Shown: in pieces, positions 1 to 7,012 of the stretch | Numbering within the stretch: position 1 is the stretch's first letter | Layout: every line of letters starts with the position of its first letter | Assembly (NCBI GenBank): GCA_963733105.1 | Contig: CAVTCB010000004.1 | Coordinates: forward strand, 62,001 to 126,000 | Length of the DNA stretch: 64,000 bases | DNA from: JAFAYN01 sp963733105 | GTDB lineage: Bacteria > Gemmatimonadota > Gemmatimonadetes > Longimicrobiales > Longimicrobiaceae | Reading direction: 5' to 3' | Notes under the pieces: model-generated | Told to the model about the DNA's origin: nothing | Database searches by the model: none | The model's input: the letters and a program-made list of their open reading frames with translations, nothing else | Made by a program: the position numbers and the translations under genes

Positions 1-753
1 CCGCTGGTGCTGCGGCGCTTCCCGGACGGGATCGGCTCGGAGGCGTTCTACCAGCAGAGCGCGCCGGAGGAGGCGCCGCCGGGGGTGCGCGTGGAGACCC
101 TGGTCAGCGAGGAGGGGGAGGAGCAGCGCCGGCTGGTGGGTGGGAACCTGGCGACGCTCCTCTACACCATCCAGCTGGGGGCGGTCTCCTTCGATCCCTG
201 GCACTCGCGGGTGGGGAAGCTGGAGTACGCGGATTACACGATCCTGGACCTGGACCCCGGTCCGGGTGCATCATTCCGGCGGGTGATCCAGGTGGCGCGG
301 TGGGTGAAGGAGGAGATGGACGCCTTCGGCCTCCACGGCGCTCTCAAGACGTCAGGCTCCACGGGCCTGCACATCTACGTTCCGCTCCCCCCGAAGACGC
401 CGCTGGAGGCCGCCACGCTGGTGGCGCAGATCGTCGCGACCCGTGTGGCGGCGCTGCACCCGGCGGAGGCGACGGTGGAGCGGATGACGCGCCGGCGGAA
501 GCGGGGGACGGTGTACGTGGACTACCTGCAGAACATCCTGGGGAAGACGGTGGCGGGGGTGTACGCGGTGCGCGCGAAGCCGGGGGCCACGGTGTCGACG
601 CCGCTGCGGTGGGACGAGCTGACGGACGACCTGGACCTCCGGGCGTTCACCATGGACACGGTGCCGGACCGGGTGGCGGAGGTGGGTGACCTCTGGGCGG
701 AGGCGATGCGCCGCCCGAACCGGCTGGCCGGACTGCTACGGAGGACGTCATGA
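1..753 (+). CDS. ligD: LigD-type DNA polymerase/primase domain, 5' truncated
   Basis: This is the polymerase (primase-like) domain used in bacterial non-homologous end joining, where it adds nucleotides at broken ends with Ku and an ATP-dependent ligase. The reading frame is open from base 1, so the N-terminus lies outside the window; 250 residues are visible. Recognisable blocks are the RRFPDGI segment at the start, the metal-binding DLDPG motif near residue 83, the SGSTGLHIYVPL block near residue 118 and the VDYLQN block near residue 175, then the STPLRW and FT-motif end typical of the family. It ends soon after the polymerase core, so no C-terminal ligase follows in this order; a ligase or nuclease domain could lie upstream. 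The next gene overlaps its stop codon by 4 nt. Family assignment is firm; whether it is a stand-alone protein or part of full LigD cannot be seen. Confidence 0.9.
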   Translation, partial: PLVLRRFPDGIGSEAFYQQSAPEEAPPGVRVETLVSEEGEEQRRLVGGNLATLLYTIQLGAVSFDPWHSRVGKLEYADYTILDLDPGPGASFRRVIQVARWVKEEMDAFGLHGALKTSGSTGLHIYVPLPPKTPLEAATLVAQIVATRVAALHPAEATVERMTRRRKRGTVYVDYLQNILGKTVAGVYAVRAKPGATVSTPLRWDELTDDLDLRAFTMDTVPDRVAEVGDLWAEAMRRPNRLAGLLRRTS

Positions 754-1199
754 TGCTGCCGCGCCCCAACGGCTCGATCCCGCGCACGACGGTCGAGCAG
801 CTCGTGGAGATCATCTGGACGGAGGCGACGAGCCGTCCCATCGTGGTGCTCGCCATCGCGGACGAGGCGCTGCGGACGGAGTGCCGCCGGCGCCTGCTGC
901 GCTCGCTCTTCACGGTGGTGGAGCCGCCGTTCGGGGAGCTGCCCTCGGAGTCGTCGGGGGCGTTCCCGCCGGACGTGCTCCTGGTGGACGTGCGCTCGCC
1001 GGAGGACAACGGGTGGGGAGTGGTCCGCAAGCTCCGCGACGACCCGCGGACGCACGACGTGCCGGTGGTGGCGCTGGTGGTTCAGCCGGAGGGGGCGGAC
1101 CTGTGGTGGGCGCGCCGGCTGCGCGTGGCGCGGCTGCTCCCGGTGCCCTGGGAGGGCGACGAGCTGCTCACGGCGATCGAGGGGGTGATGCTGGGGTGA
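750..1199 (+). CDS. Degenerate response-regulator receiver-like protein
   Basis: A 149-residue protein starting at an ATGATG that overlaps the stop of the LigD-like gene, suggesting co-transcription. The middle resembles a receiver (CheY-like) domain: a DE pair near residue 39, a strand ending in LLVDV carrying a plausible phospho-acceptor Asp near residue 80, and an R-K-L-R-D-D-P-R helix followed by a VPVVAL strand. The invariant receiver Lys is not present where expected; the segment reads LPVPW instead of the usual KPF-type motif. The residues that normally drive phosphorylation switching are therefore incomplete. The N-terminal 30 residues are unlike a receiver. No output domain is present. 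I infer a receiver-fold adaptor or a decayed regulator; any link to end joining rests on adjacency only. Confidence 0.6.
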   Translation: MMLPRPNGSIPRTTVEQLVEIIWTEATSRPIVVLAIADEALRTECRRRLLRSLFTVVEPPFGELPSESSGAFPPDVLLVDVRSPEDNGWGVVRKLRDDPRTHDVPVVALVVQPEGADLWWARRLRVARLLPVPWEGDELLTAIEGVMLG

Positions 1200-1378
1200 T
1201 GCGGAGGCTTTACCTATCACCGTAAACGCTCCGCGCCTGCTGTGCGGCACCACCGATGTGCCGGCTGGTCTTGCCCGGATAGTCCAGCCTTGCTCCGGTA
1301 GGCATAGCCAGCGCTTTCGGTACATGCTATGATGCTTTGCTCATCAGCTTCATCCTTGCACTGACAATATTCCCCATC

Positions 1379-2293
1379 ATGGCGGTTCCCGACTTTCAGT
1401 CTTGGTTCCTTCCTCTGCTGCAGGCCGTTGCAGATGGGGGAGCGCATCGGATGGCCGACCTGTATGAGATCCTGGCCGATCAGAAGCACCTTTCGGCCGA
1501 TGACCGTGCGGAACTCCTCCCTTCCGGAAAGCAGTTCACATACCGCAATCGGATCGCCTGGGCCCGTACCTATCTTCAGAAGGCAGGTCTCTTGGAGACG
1601 CCCGGTAAAGGAACGGTCCTCATCACCCCCGCGGGTAAGGAGGTGCTGGCGAACCCTCCGGCAAAGCTGAACGTCTCGTACCTCAAGAGATATCCCGCGT
1701 TTGTCGAGTTTCACACGGGGACCGTGACGGCGCCCGAAGGCAAGGTTCCGAAGCAATCCGAAACGAGCAACGACGAGACTCCCCAGGAGACGTTCGAGCG
1801 GCTGCACAGGAGCCTGAGCAACCAGCTGGAAGCGGAACTGCTTGACCAGATCAAGGCTGCTCCACCGGAGTTCTTCGAACGGCTCGTGGTCGACCTGCTG
1901 CTCCTGATGGGGTACGGCGGGTCCCGCGAGGATGCGGGTCAGACGGTGGGCAAAAGCGGGGACGGAGGGATCGACGGGATCATCAATGAGGACCCTTTAG
2001 GGCTGGATACCGTCTGCATTCAGGCTAAGCGCTGGGAAGGCACTGTTGGACGTCCTGTCGTCCAAGCATTCGCGGGAAGCCTGGAGGGATACCGTGCAAG
2101 AAAGGGAGTGCTGATCACCACATCAGCATTTTCCGCGGATGCGGTCGCTTACGCTCGACAGATCGAGAAGCGGATCGTGCTGATCGACGGCAGTCGACTC
2201 GCAAAGCTCATGGTTCAGAACAATCTTGGGGTGAGCACTGTCGCCACTTACGAACTGAAGAGGGTAGATACGGATTACTTCGAGGAAAGCTAG
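1379..2293 (+). CDS. mrr: Mrr-family type IV restriction endonuclease
   Basis: Mrr proteins cleave DNA carrying foreign methylation. The N-terminal part (about residues 1-85) looks like the Mrr winged-helix DNA-binding domain, with the YRNRIAWARTYLQKAGLLE segment typical of it. The C-terminal half holds the PD-(D/E)xK-type nuclease core: FFERLVVDLLLLMGYGG, then GDGGIDGII and IQAKRW, then the GVLITTSAFS strand. The frame extends upstream to a TTG at 1337, but I chose the ATG at 1379 because homologous sequence begins there (AVPDF). Base composition is visibly lower in GC than the neighbours, and codon use is more even, which suggests horizontal acquisition. No methyltransferase or specificity subunit is adjacent, as expected for a type IV enzyme. 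No integrase or flanking repeats were seen. Confidence 0.88.
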   Translation: MAVPDFQSWFLPLLQAVADGGAHRMADLYEILADQKHLSADDRAELLPSGKQFTYRNRIAWARTYLQKAGLLETPGKGTVLITPAGKEVLANPPAKLNVSYLKRYPAFVEFHTGTVTAPEGKVPKQSETSNDETPQETFERLHRSLSNQLEAELLDQIKAAPPEFFERLVVDLLLLMGYGGSREDAGQTVGKSGDGGIDGIINEDPLGLDTVCIQAKRWEGTVGRPVVQAFAGSLEGYRARKGVLITTSAFSADAVAYARQIEKRIVLIDGSRLAKLMVQNNLGVSTVATYELKRVDTDYFEES

Positions 2294-2338
2294 TCCGTCG
2301 CACGCTAGCCGGGGCGGTACGAGGTGATCGGATACGCT

Positions 2339-2458
2339 TCACCGTCCCAGCCACATCCCCAGCGCGAACCCCGCCCCCGCCGCGCCCAGCGACACCGCCG
2401 CCACCGTCAGCCACCAGCGCCAGTCGATCAGGTTCCGCACGTCCGGCATCTGCACCAT
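2339..2458 (-). CDS. Possible small single-pass membrane protein (39 aa)
   Basis: A short frame on the minus strand begins with ATG preceded by GAGG five bases upstream. It encodes 39 residues: a polar N-terminus ending in IDWRWWL, one hydrophobic stretch of about 20 residues rich in Ala, Gly, Val and Leu, then a short basic end (GR). That pattern suits a one-helix membrane peptide. It sits in the gap between the Mrr gene and the frameshifted secreted-protein gene and would be transcribed with the latter (same strand, downstream). No homologue is known to me. It is short enough to be chance in GC-rich DNA, so confidence is modest. Confidence 0.35.
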   Translation of the reverse strand: MVQMPDVRNLIDWRWWLTVAAVSLGAAGAGFALGMWLGR

Positions 2459-2524
2459 CACCGCCTCGTCGTAGAAGGTTCAGAAGAGATCAGATCCAGA
2501 TCCCGGACATGCGAACTCCGTACC

Positions 2525-3020
2525 TCAAGTGTCGTCGTCGTCCCCGTCGGGGCGCAAGAGGTTGAGCGAGAGCGCGGGGTCGAGGAACCAGCCGAGCTGC
2601 AGGCGGTCCTTGGGGCTCGTCGCGAACGCGGGTCCCGCGGCGATGGACATACCCACGAGCTTCCCGCTCCGGAAGTCCCGTCCGAGCCCCAGGTTCGTCC
2701 AGCGGCGGTCCTCCGACTCGACCATCGAGTACCATCCGGCTCCGACCGTGACGATAGGTGTCCTCGTCGCCGAACGCGTACACGTCGGCCGAGCAGCCCA
2801 TGCTGAAGGTGAAGCCGAAGGTGCTGGACTGGCAGGCCACCGCGGCCTTGTCGTGGACGAACGCCTTTGCGCTGAGCGACAGGCCGTTCCGGTACGAGCC
2901 GAGGCTGAACCCGAGCCCGATGGAGACCCGCCCCGCGCGCTGCGCGCTCGCGGGCACGGAGTGGAACAGCGCCAGGGCCAGCACCACGGCCCCGGTGAGG
3001 AGACGCACCGGTCTTGTCAT
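2525..3020 (-). pseudogene. Secreted, possibly barrel-type protein interrupted by a frameshift
   Basis: The frame from 3020 starts with a clear signal peptide (MTRPVR, hydrophobic core, cleavage after VPASA) and continues with alternating short strands (RVSIGLGFSLGSYRNG). Near 2755-2775 the sensible frame changes: the continuing segment reads PIVTVGAGWYSMVES and runs to a TGA at 2525, ending RPDGDDDDT. Removing one base gives a 164-residue protein with strand patterns suited to a small outer-membrane barrel. The first frame, if followed on, turns into Arg/Pro-rich nonsense. I cannot name the family. It may be a real pseudogene or an intact gene with a base-calling insertion; the other frame breaks in this window favour the latter. 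Confidence 0.55.
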
Positions 3021-3137
3021 CCGGAGAAGGGCAGGGAAGGGAGTGTCCGGACGGACCCGCGGAAGGATGCTGCGACTGCCACTGCGCCAGCGGTCGGGGC
3101 GATCCGGGCCAGGCGACCCGGACCGCCCCCTGCACTC

Positions 3138-3917
3138 TCAGCGCCCCGTGAACTCCGCCGGGCGCTTCTCCAGGAACGCGGACACGCCCTCGCGCTTGTC
3201 CTCGCTCCCGAAGCAGGTCACGAACAGCTCCGTCTCGTAGGCCAGCCCCGCGGAGAGCGGCATCTCCGCCGCCGCGCGCACCGCCGCCTTCGCCATGCGC
3301 AGCGCCACCGGCGACTTCGCCGCCATCCCCCGCGCGAATTCCAGGGTCCGCTCGCGCAGCTCCGCCGCCGGGTGCACCACGTCCACCAGCCCGATCCGGA
3401 GCGCCTCCGCCGCGTCCACGATCTCCCCCGAGAGCACCAGCCGCATCGCCTGGCCCATCCCGACGACCCGGGGCAGGCGCTGCGTCCCCCCGCCGCCGGG
3501 GATGATTCCCAGGTTGATCTCCGGCTGCCCCAGCTTCGCCGAATCGGCGGCCACGCGGACGTCGCACGCCAGCGCCAGCTCGCATCCGCCCCCCAGGCAG
3601 AACCCGTTGATCATGGCGATCGTGGGCTTGGGGAACGCCGCGATCTCGTCGAACACCCGGCGCCCCGTCATCGCCTCGCGCTGCTCCAGCGGCGTGCGCT
3701 CGGCGAACTCCCCGATGTCCGCCCCCGCCACGAACGCCTTCTCCCCCGCGCCCGTGAACACCACCACGCGCACGGAGTCGTCCCCGCGGAGCGCGTCCAG
3801 CGCCGCCACCGTCTCCGCGCGCACCCGCGAGTTGAGCGCGTTGCGCTTCTCCGGCCGGTTCACGGTGATCGTCGCGACCCCGCCCTCGGTCTCCACCAGG
3901 ATGGTCTCGTAGCTCAC
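3138..3917 (-). CDS. Enoyl-CoA hydratase (crotonase family, PaaF-like)
   Basis: A 259-residue hydratase that adds water across 2-enoyl-CoA. Both catalytic glutamates of crotonases are in place: Glu113 in the GGGCEL motif and Glu133 in GQPEINLG. The oxyanion-hole segments are also present (AGADI near residue 65 and the Gly-rich stretch at 109-111). The start is the GTG at 3917, which overlaps the stop of the dehydrogenase gene (GTGA, 4 nt), implying translational coupling. It is the last gene of the leftward operon. Together with the PaaG-like, PaaH-like and PaaJ-like genes upstream it would complete hydration, oxidation and thiolysis of an acyl-CoA. Substrate is not readable from sequence; a short-chain or aromatic-derived CoA ester is most likely. 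Confidence 0.88.
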   Translation of the reverse strand: MSYETILVETEGGVATITVNRPEKRNALNSRVRAETVAALDALRGDDSVRVVVFTGAGEKAFVAGADIGEFAERTPLEQREAMTGRRVFDEIAAFPKPTIAMINGFCLGGGCELALACDVRVAADSAKLGQPEINLGIIPGGGGTQRLPRVVGMGQAMRLVLSGEIVDAAEALRIGLVDVVHPAAELRERTLEFARGMAAKSPVALRMAKAAVRAAAEMPLSAGLAYETELFVTCFGSEDKREGVSAFLEKRPAEFTGR

Positions 3918-4783
3918 CGGTCGTCCTCCCAGCGGTAGAACCCCTCCCCGGACTTCTTCCCGAGCTTCCCCTCCGCCACCATGCGGCGCAGGATCTCCGG
4001 CGGGCGGTACTGCTCGCCCCCCAGCTCCCCGTGCAGGTACTCCGCGATCCCCAGGCGCACGTCCAGCCCCACCACGTCGGTGAGCTTCAGCGGCCCCATC
4101 GGGTGGTTGTACCCCAGCTCCATGGCCCGGTCGATGTCCTGCGGCGAGGCCACGCCCTGCTCCACCATGCGCATGGCCTCCAGCCCCAGCACCACCCCCA
4201 GCCGCGACGAGGCGAACCCCGGCGTGTCCGTCACCACGATCGGCTCCTTGCCGATGCGCCGCGCGAACCCCAGCGCCGCGTCCACCGCCTCCTGCGTGGT
4301 CGCGCTGCCGCGCACCACCTCCAGGAGCTTCATGATGTGCACGGGGTTGAAGAAGTGCAGCCCCAGCACCCGCTCCGGCCGCCCCGTCGCCTCCGCGATG
4401 CGGGAGACGCTGAGCGACGAGGTGTTGGTCGCGAGGAGGGCGTGCGAGGGGGCGTGCCGGTCCACGTCCGCGAAGATGCGCTCCTTGACCTCCATCCGCT
4501 CCGGCACCGCCTCGATGACCAGGTCCGCGTCGTTCACCGCGTCGCACAGGTCCCGGGCCTTGTGCAGGTTGGCGACCGCGAGCCCCCGGATCGCCGGCTC
4601 CACCTTCCCGCGCGCGACGCCCTTGTCCAGGTTCCCGACGATCTTGGAGATCGCCGAGTCCACCGCCCCCGGCTGCGGGTCGTACAGCGACACGCCGAAC
4701 CCGGCCATGGCGCACACCTGCGCGATCCCGTGCCCCATCGTCCCCGCGCCGAGGATGCCCACCCTCTCCATCTTCTCGTCCAC
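3914..4783 (-). CDS. 3-hydroxyacyl-CoA dehydrogenase (HBD/PaaH-like)
   Basis: A 289-residue, single-domain NAD(P)-dependent 3-hydroxyacyl-CoA dehydrogenase. The Rossmann fingerprint GAGTMGHGIAQ begins near residue 10. The catalytic His is in GLHFFNPVHIMKLLEVV near residue 141, with the downstream Asn in the expected dimerisation half, and the C-terminal part has the NHPMGPLKLTDVVGLD block typical of 3-hydroxybutyryl-CoA or 3-hydroxyadipyl-CoA dehydrogenases. Its length is normal for the family. It oxidises the product of the neighbouring hydratases for the thiolase encoded upstream. A 226-nt gap holding three kinds of repeat separates it from the preceding operon gene, the only large gap inside the operon. 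It ends in a 4-nt overlap with the next gene. Confidence 0.9.
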   Translation of the reverse strand: MDEKMERVGILGAGTMGHGIAQVCAMAGFGVSLYDPQPGAVDSAISKIVGNLDKGVARGKVEPAIRGLAVANLHKARDLCDAVNDADLVIEAVPERMEVKERIFADVDRHAPSHALLATNTSSLSVSRIAEATGRPERVLGLHFFNPVHIMKLLEVVRGSATTQEAVDAALGFARRIGKEPIVVTDTPGFASSRLGVVLGLEAMRMVEQGVASPQDIDRAMELGYNHPMGPLKLTDVVGLDVRLGIAEYLHGELGGEQYRPPEILRRMVAEGKLGKKSGEGFYRWEDDR

Positions 4784-4801
4784 CCTTCTCCTCCGCGTGT
4801 G

Positions 4802-4865
4802 GCCCTCACCCCGGCTCGCTTTAGGCTCGCCACCCCTCTCCCAATTCTGGGAGAGGGGTTTCGAT
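4802..4865. repeat. CCCTCTCCC hairpin repeat, copy 1
   Basis: An 11-bp perfect stem (CCCCTCTCCCA with TGGGAGAGGGG, 4833-4858, loop ATTC) is preceded by a conserved lead, CCCTCACCCCGGCTCGC then TTAGGCTCGC. A near-identical unit, lead included, lies at 57905-57957, and two hairpins with the same C-rich arms but a CTTGT loop lie at 49623-49722. This copy sits inside the catabolic operon between the PaaG-like and dehydrogenase genes. It may attenuate or stabilise the transcript; it has no clear U tract on the coding strand. Confidence 0.75.
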
Positions 4866-4878
4866 GAAGGCCGTTCCC

Positions 4879-4942
4879 GTTGTTGCCGTTAGTCCGCGAA
4901 GGCGGACTTCGTGCCTTTGTTGCAGCGATTTCAATCGCCCGG
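4879..4942. repeat. AGTCCGC-GAAG-GCGGACT repeat, copy 1
   Basis: About 63 bp carrying a 7-bp perfect stem (AGTCCGC and GCGGACT, 4891-4908, loop GAAG), then TTCGTGCC, GTTGCAGCGA and TCAATCGCCCG. The same unit, with about 90 percent identity by eye, recurs at 53557-53622 upstream of the M16 peptidase gene. A partial match to its right end (TTTCAATCGCCCG) lies at about 24088-24100 upstream of radA. It is non-coding here. Confidence 0.75.
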
Positions 4943-4961
4943 CGGGGGCCGCCGTTGCAGG

Positions 4962-5010
4962 CTGTCCCCTGTCCCCTGTCCCCTGTCCCCTGTTCCCTGT
5001 CCCCTGCCCC
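4962..5010. repeat. Tandem array of seven 7-bp units (CTGTCCC)
   Basis: Seven consecutive heptamers read CTGTCCC, with one CTGTTCC variant (unit five) and a final CTGCCCC. The array ends on the first base of the stop codon (reverse strand) of the PaaG-like gene, so it forms the immediate 3' flank of that gene. The pattern is a classic slippage-prone microsatellite. Confidence 0.9.
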
Positions 5011-5813
5011 TACTCCCCCCGGAACGCCGCCCGCCGCTTCTCGTGGAACGCCGCGATCCCCTCGCGCGCGTCCGCCGACCCGAAGCAGCGGAGCTGCGCC
5101 TCCCCCTCCGCCTCCATCATCGCGTCCAGCCCGCTCCCGAACGAGCGCTCCAGGTTGCGCTTCGCCGCCGCCAGCGCGAGCGGCGGCTTCGCGGCGTACT
5201 CCTCCGCCAGCTTCCGCACCTCCGCCTCGAACGCCTCCTCCGGGAAGACGCGCTCGAAGAGGCCGATCCGCTCCGCCTCCCGCGCCTCCACCATCCGCGC
5301 GCTGAACACCAGCTCCGCCGCGCGCCCCGCGCCCAACAGGCGGGGGAGGAAGTACGTCGCCCCCCAGTCCGGGTGCAGACCGATGCGGTTGAAGGTGAAG
5401 CCGATGGAGGCGCGCTCCGAGGCCACGCGCAGGTCGCAGGCCACCGCCAGCGACGCCCCCGCCCCCGCCGCCGGCCCGTTCACCGCCGCGATCACGGGGC
5501 AGGGGACCGAGCGGATGCGGCGCACCACCCGCGCCCCCGCCTCCACGTAGCCTTCGAAGGTGGCCGAGTCGCCGCGGGCCAGGAGGTCCGACATCACCTC
5601 CACGTCCGCCCCCGTGCAGAAGCCCCGGCCCGCGCCGGTGATCACGATCACCCGCGTCCCCGGCGCGTCCGCCGCCGCGGCCACCGCGTCGTGCAGCTCG
5701 TCGCGCATGGTCCCGGCGAAGGCGTTCAGCCGGTCCGGGCGGTTCAGCGTGATCCAGGCGACGCCCCCCTCCAGGCGGAGGAGGACCGCCGCCGCCGCGG
5801 CCGACTCCGTCAC
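5010..5813 (-). CDS. Crotonase-family isomerase, PaaG-like
   Basis: A 267-residue crotonase-fold protein. The oxyanion-hole parts are present (FCTGADV, and PAAGAGASLA), but the first catalytic Glu of hydratases is replaced: the motif reads GAGASLAVA where hydratases have GGGxEL. The second catalytic position lies in IGLHPDWGATYFLPR, where Asp stands in place of Glu. This Asp pattern is that of PaaG-type isomerases, which convert the epoxide of phenylacetyl-CoA to the ring-expanded oxepin-CoA, and of related delta3,delta2-enoyl-CoA isomerases. I therefore call it an isomerase rather than a hydratase. The GTG start at 5813 overlaps the thiolase stop by 4 nt. The stop codon abuts a tandem heptamer array. 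Confidence 0.8.
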   Translation of the reverse strand: MTESAAAAAVLLRLEGGVAWITLNRPDRLNAFAGTMRDELHDAVAAAADAPGTRVIVITGAGRGFCTGADVEVMSDLLARGDSATFEGYVEAGARVVRRIRSVPCPVIAAVNGPAAGAGASLAVACDLRVASERASIGFTFNRIGLHPDWGATYFLPRLLGAGRAAELVFSARMVEAREAERIGLFERVFPEEAFEAEVRKLAEEYAAKPPLALAAAKRNLERSFGSGLDAMMEAEGEAQLRCFGSADAREGIAAFHEKRRAAFRGE

Positions 5814-7012
5814 GGCACCCGCTCCACGATCATCGCGATCCCCTGGCCCACGCCGATGCACATGGTCGCCAGGCCGTAGCGCACCTCGCGCCGCCGCATC
5901 TCGTGCACCAGCGTGGTGACGATGCGCGCCCCCGACGACCCCAGCGGGTGCCCCGACGCCACCGCGCCGCCGGAGACGTTGACGATCTCCGGGTCCAGCC
6001 CCAGCTCGCGGACGCACGCCACCGACTGCGCCGCGAACGCCTCGTTCAGCTCCGCCAGCCCGATGTCGGCGATGGAGAGCCCGGCGCGCGCCAGCGCCTT
6101 GCGCGTCGCGGGGACGGGGCCGATCCCCATCCGGTGCGGCTCCACCCCCGCCACGTCGCTGGCGACGATCCGGGCCAGGGGACGGAGCCCCGCCCGCTCC
6201 GCCGCCGTCGCCGAGGCCACCAGGAGCGCCGAGGCCCCGTCGTTCAGCCCCGACGAGTTCCCGGCCGTCACCGTCCCGCCCTCGCGGCGGAACGCCGGCC
6301 TGAGCCCCGCCAGAGACTCCGCCGAGGTGTCCGGGCGCGGGTGCTCGTCGTCGCGCACCACCACGGGCGGCCCCTTGCGCTGCGGGATCTCCACGGGGAC
6401 GATCTCCCCCGCGAAGTGCCCCGCCGCGCTGGCCGCCGCCGCGCGCTGCTGGCTGGCGAGCGCGAAGGCGTCCTGGTCCGCGCGCGAGACGCCGAACTCC
6501 TCCGCCACGATCTCCGCCGTCTCCCCCAGCGACACCGTCCACTCCTTCGGCATCCGGGGGTTCACGAAGCGCCACCCCAGGAGCGAGTCCGCCATCTCCG
6601 GCGTCCCCCGGGGGTGGGCCTCGGTCGGCTTCAGCATCACCCAGGGGGCGCGGGTCATGCTCTCCACCCCGCCGGCCACGAACACCTCTCCCTCGCCGGC
6701 GCGGATGGCGTGGAAGGCCCCGCGCACGGCCTGCATCCCCGAGCCGCACAGGCGGTTCACCGTCTGCCCGGCCACGGACACCGGCATCCCGGCCAGGAGC
6801 CAGGCCATGCGGGCCACGTTGCGGTTGTCCTCCCCCGCCTGGTTGGCGCACCCGAAGATCACGTCGTCCACCGTGGCCGGGTCGATCCCCGTGCGCTCCA
6901 CCAGCGCCTTCACCACGACCGCCGCCAGGTCGTCCGGGCGCACGGACGCGAGAGCGCCGCCGTACCTCCCCACGGGGGTACGGCAGGCGTCGATGATGTA
7001 CGCGTCGGTCAT
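5810..7012 (-). CDS. Acyl-CoA thiolase, PcaF/PaaJ-like
   Basis: A 400-residue thiolase that cleaves 3-oxoacyl-CoA to acetyl-CoA and a shortened acyl-CoA. The nucleophile is Cys89 in NRLCGSGMQA. The catalytic His lies in SGHPLGSSGAR near residue 350, and the second Cys in MCIGVGQG near the C-terminus. The block GCANQAGEDNRNVARMAW is characteristic of the beta-ketoadipyl-CoA thiolases PcaF and PaaJ more than of fatty-acid thiolases, which is the main reason for linking this operon to aromatic degradation. The length is typical. The ATG start overlaps the aldehyde dehydrogenase stop (ATGA), and its own stop overlaps the PaaG-like start, so the three genes are tightly coupled. Confidence 0.9.
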   Translation of the reverse strand: MTDAYIIDACRTPVGRYGGALASVRPDDLAAVVVKALVERTGIDPATVDDVIFGCANQAGEDNRNVARMAWLLAGMPVSVAGQTVNRLCGSGMQAVRGAFHAIRAGEGEVFVAGGVESMTRAPWVMLKPTEAHPRGTPEMADSLLGWRFVNPRMPKEWTVSLGETAEIVAEEFGVSRADQDAFALASQQRAAAASAAGHFAGEIVPVEIPQRKGPPVVVRDDEHPRPDTSAESLAGLRPAFRREGGTVTAGNSSGLNDGASALLVASATAAERAGLRPLARIVASDVAGVEPHRMGIGPVPATRKALARAGLSIADIGLAELNEAFAAQSVACVRELGLDPEIVNVSGGAVASGHPLGSSGARIVTTLVHEMRRREVRYGLATMCIGVGQGIAMIVERVP

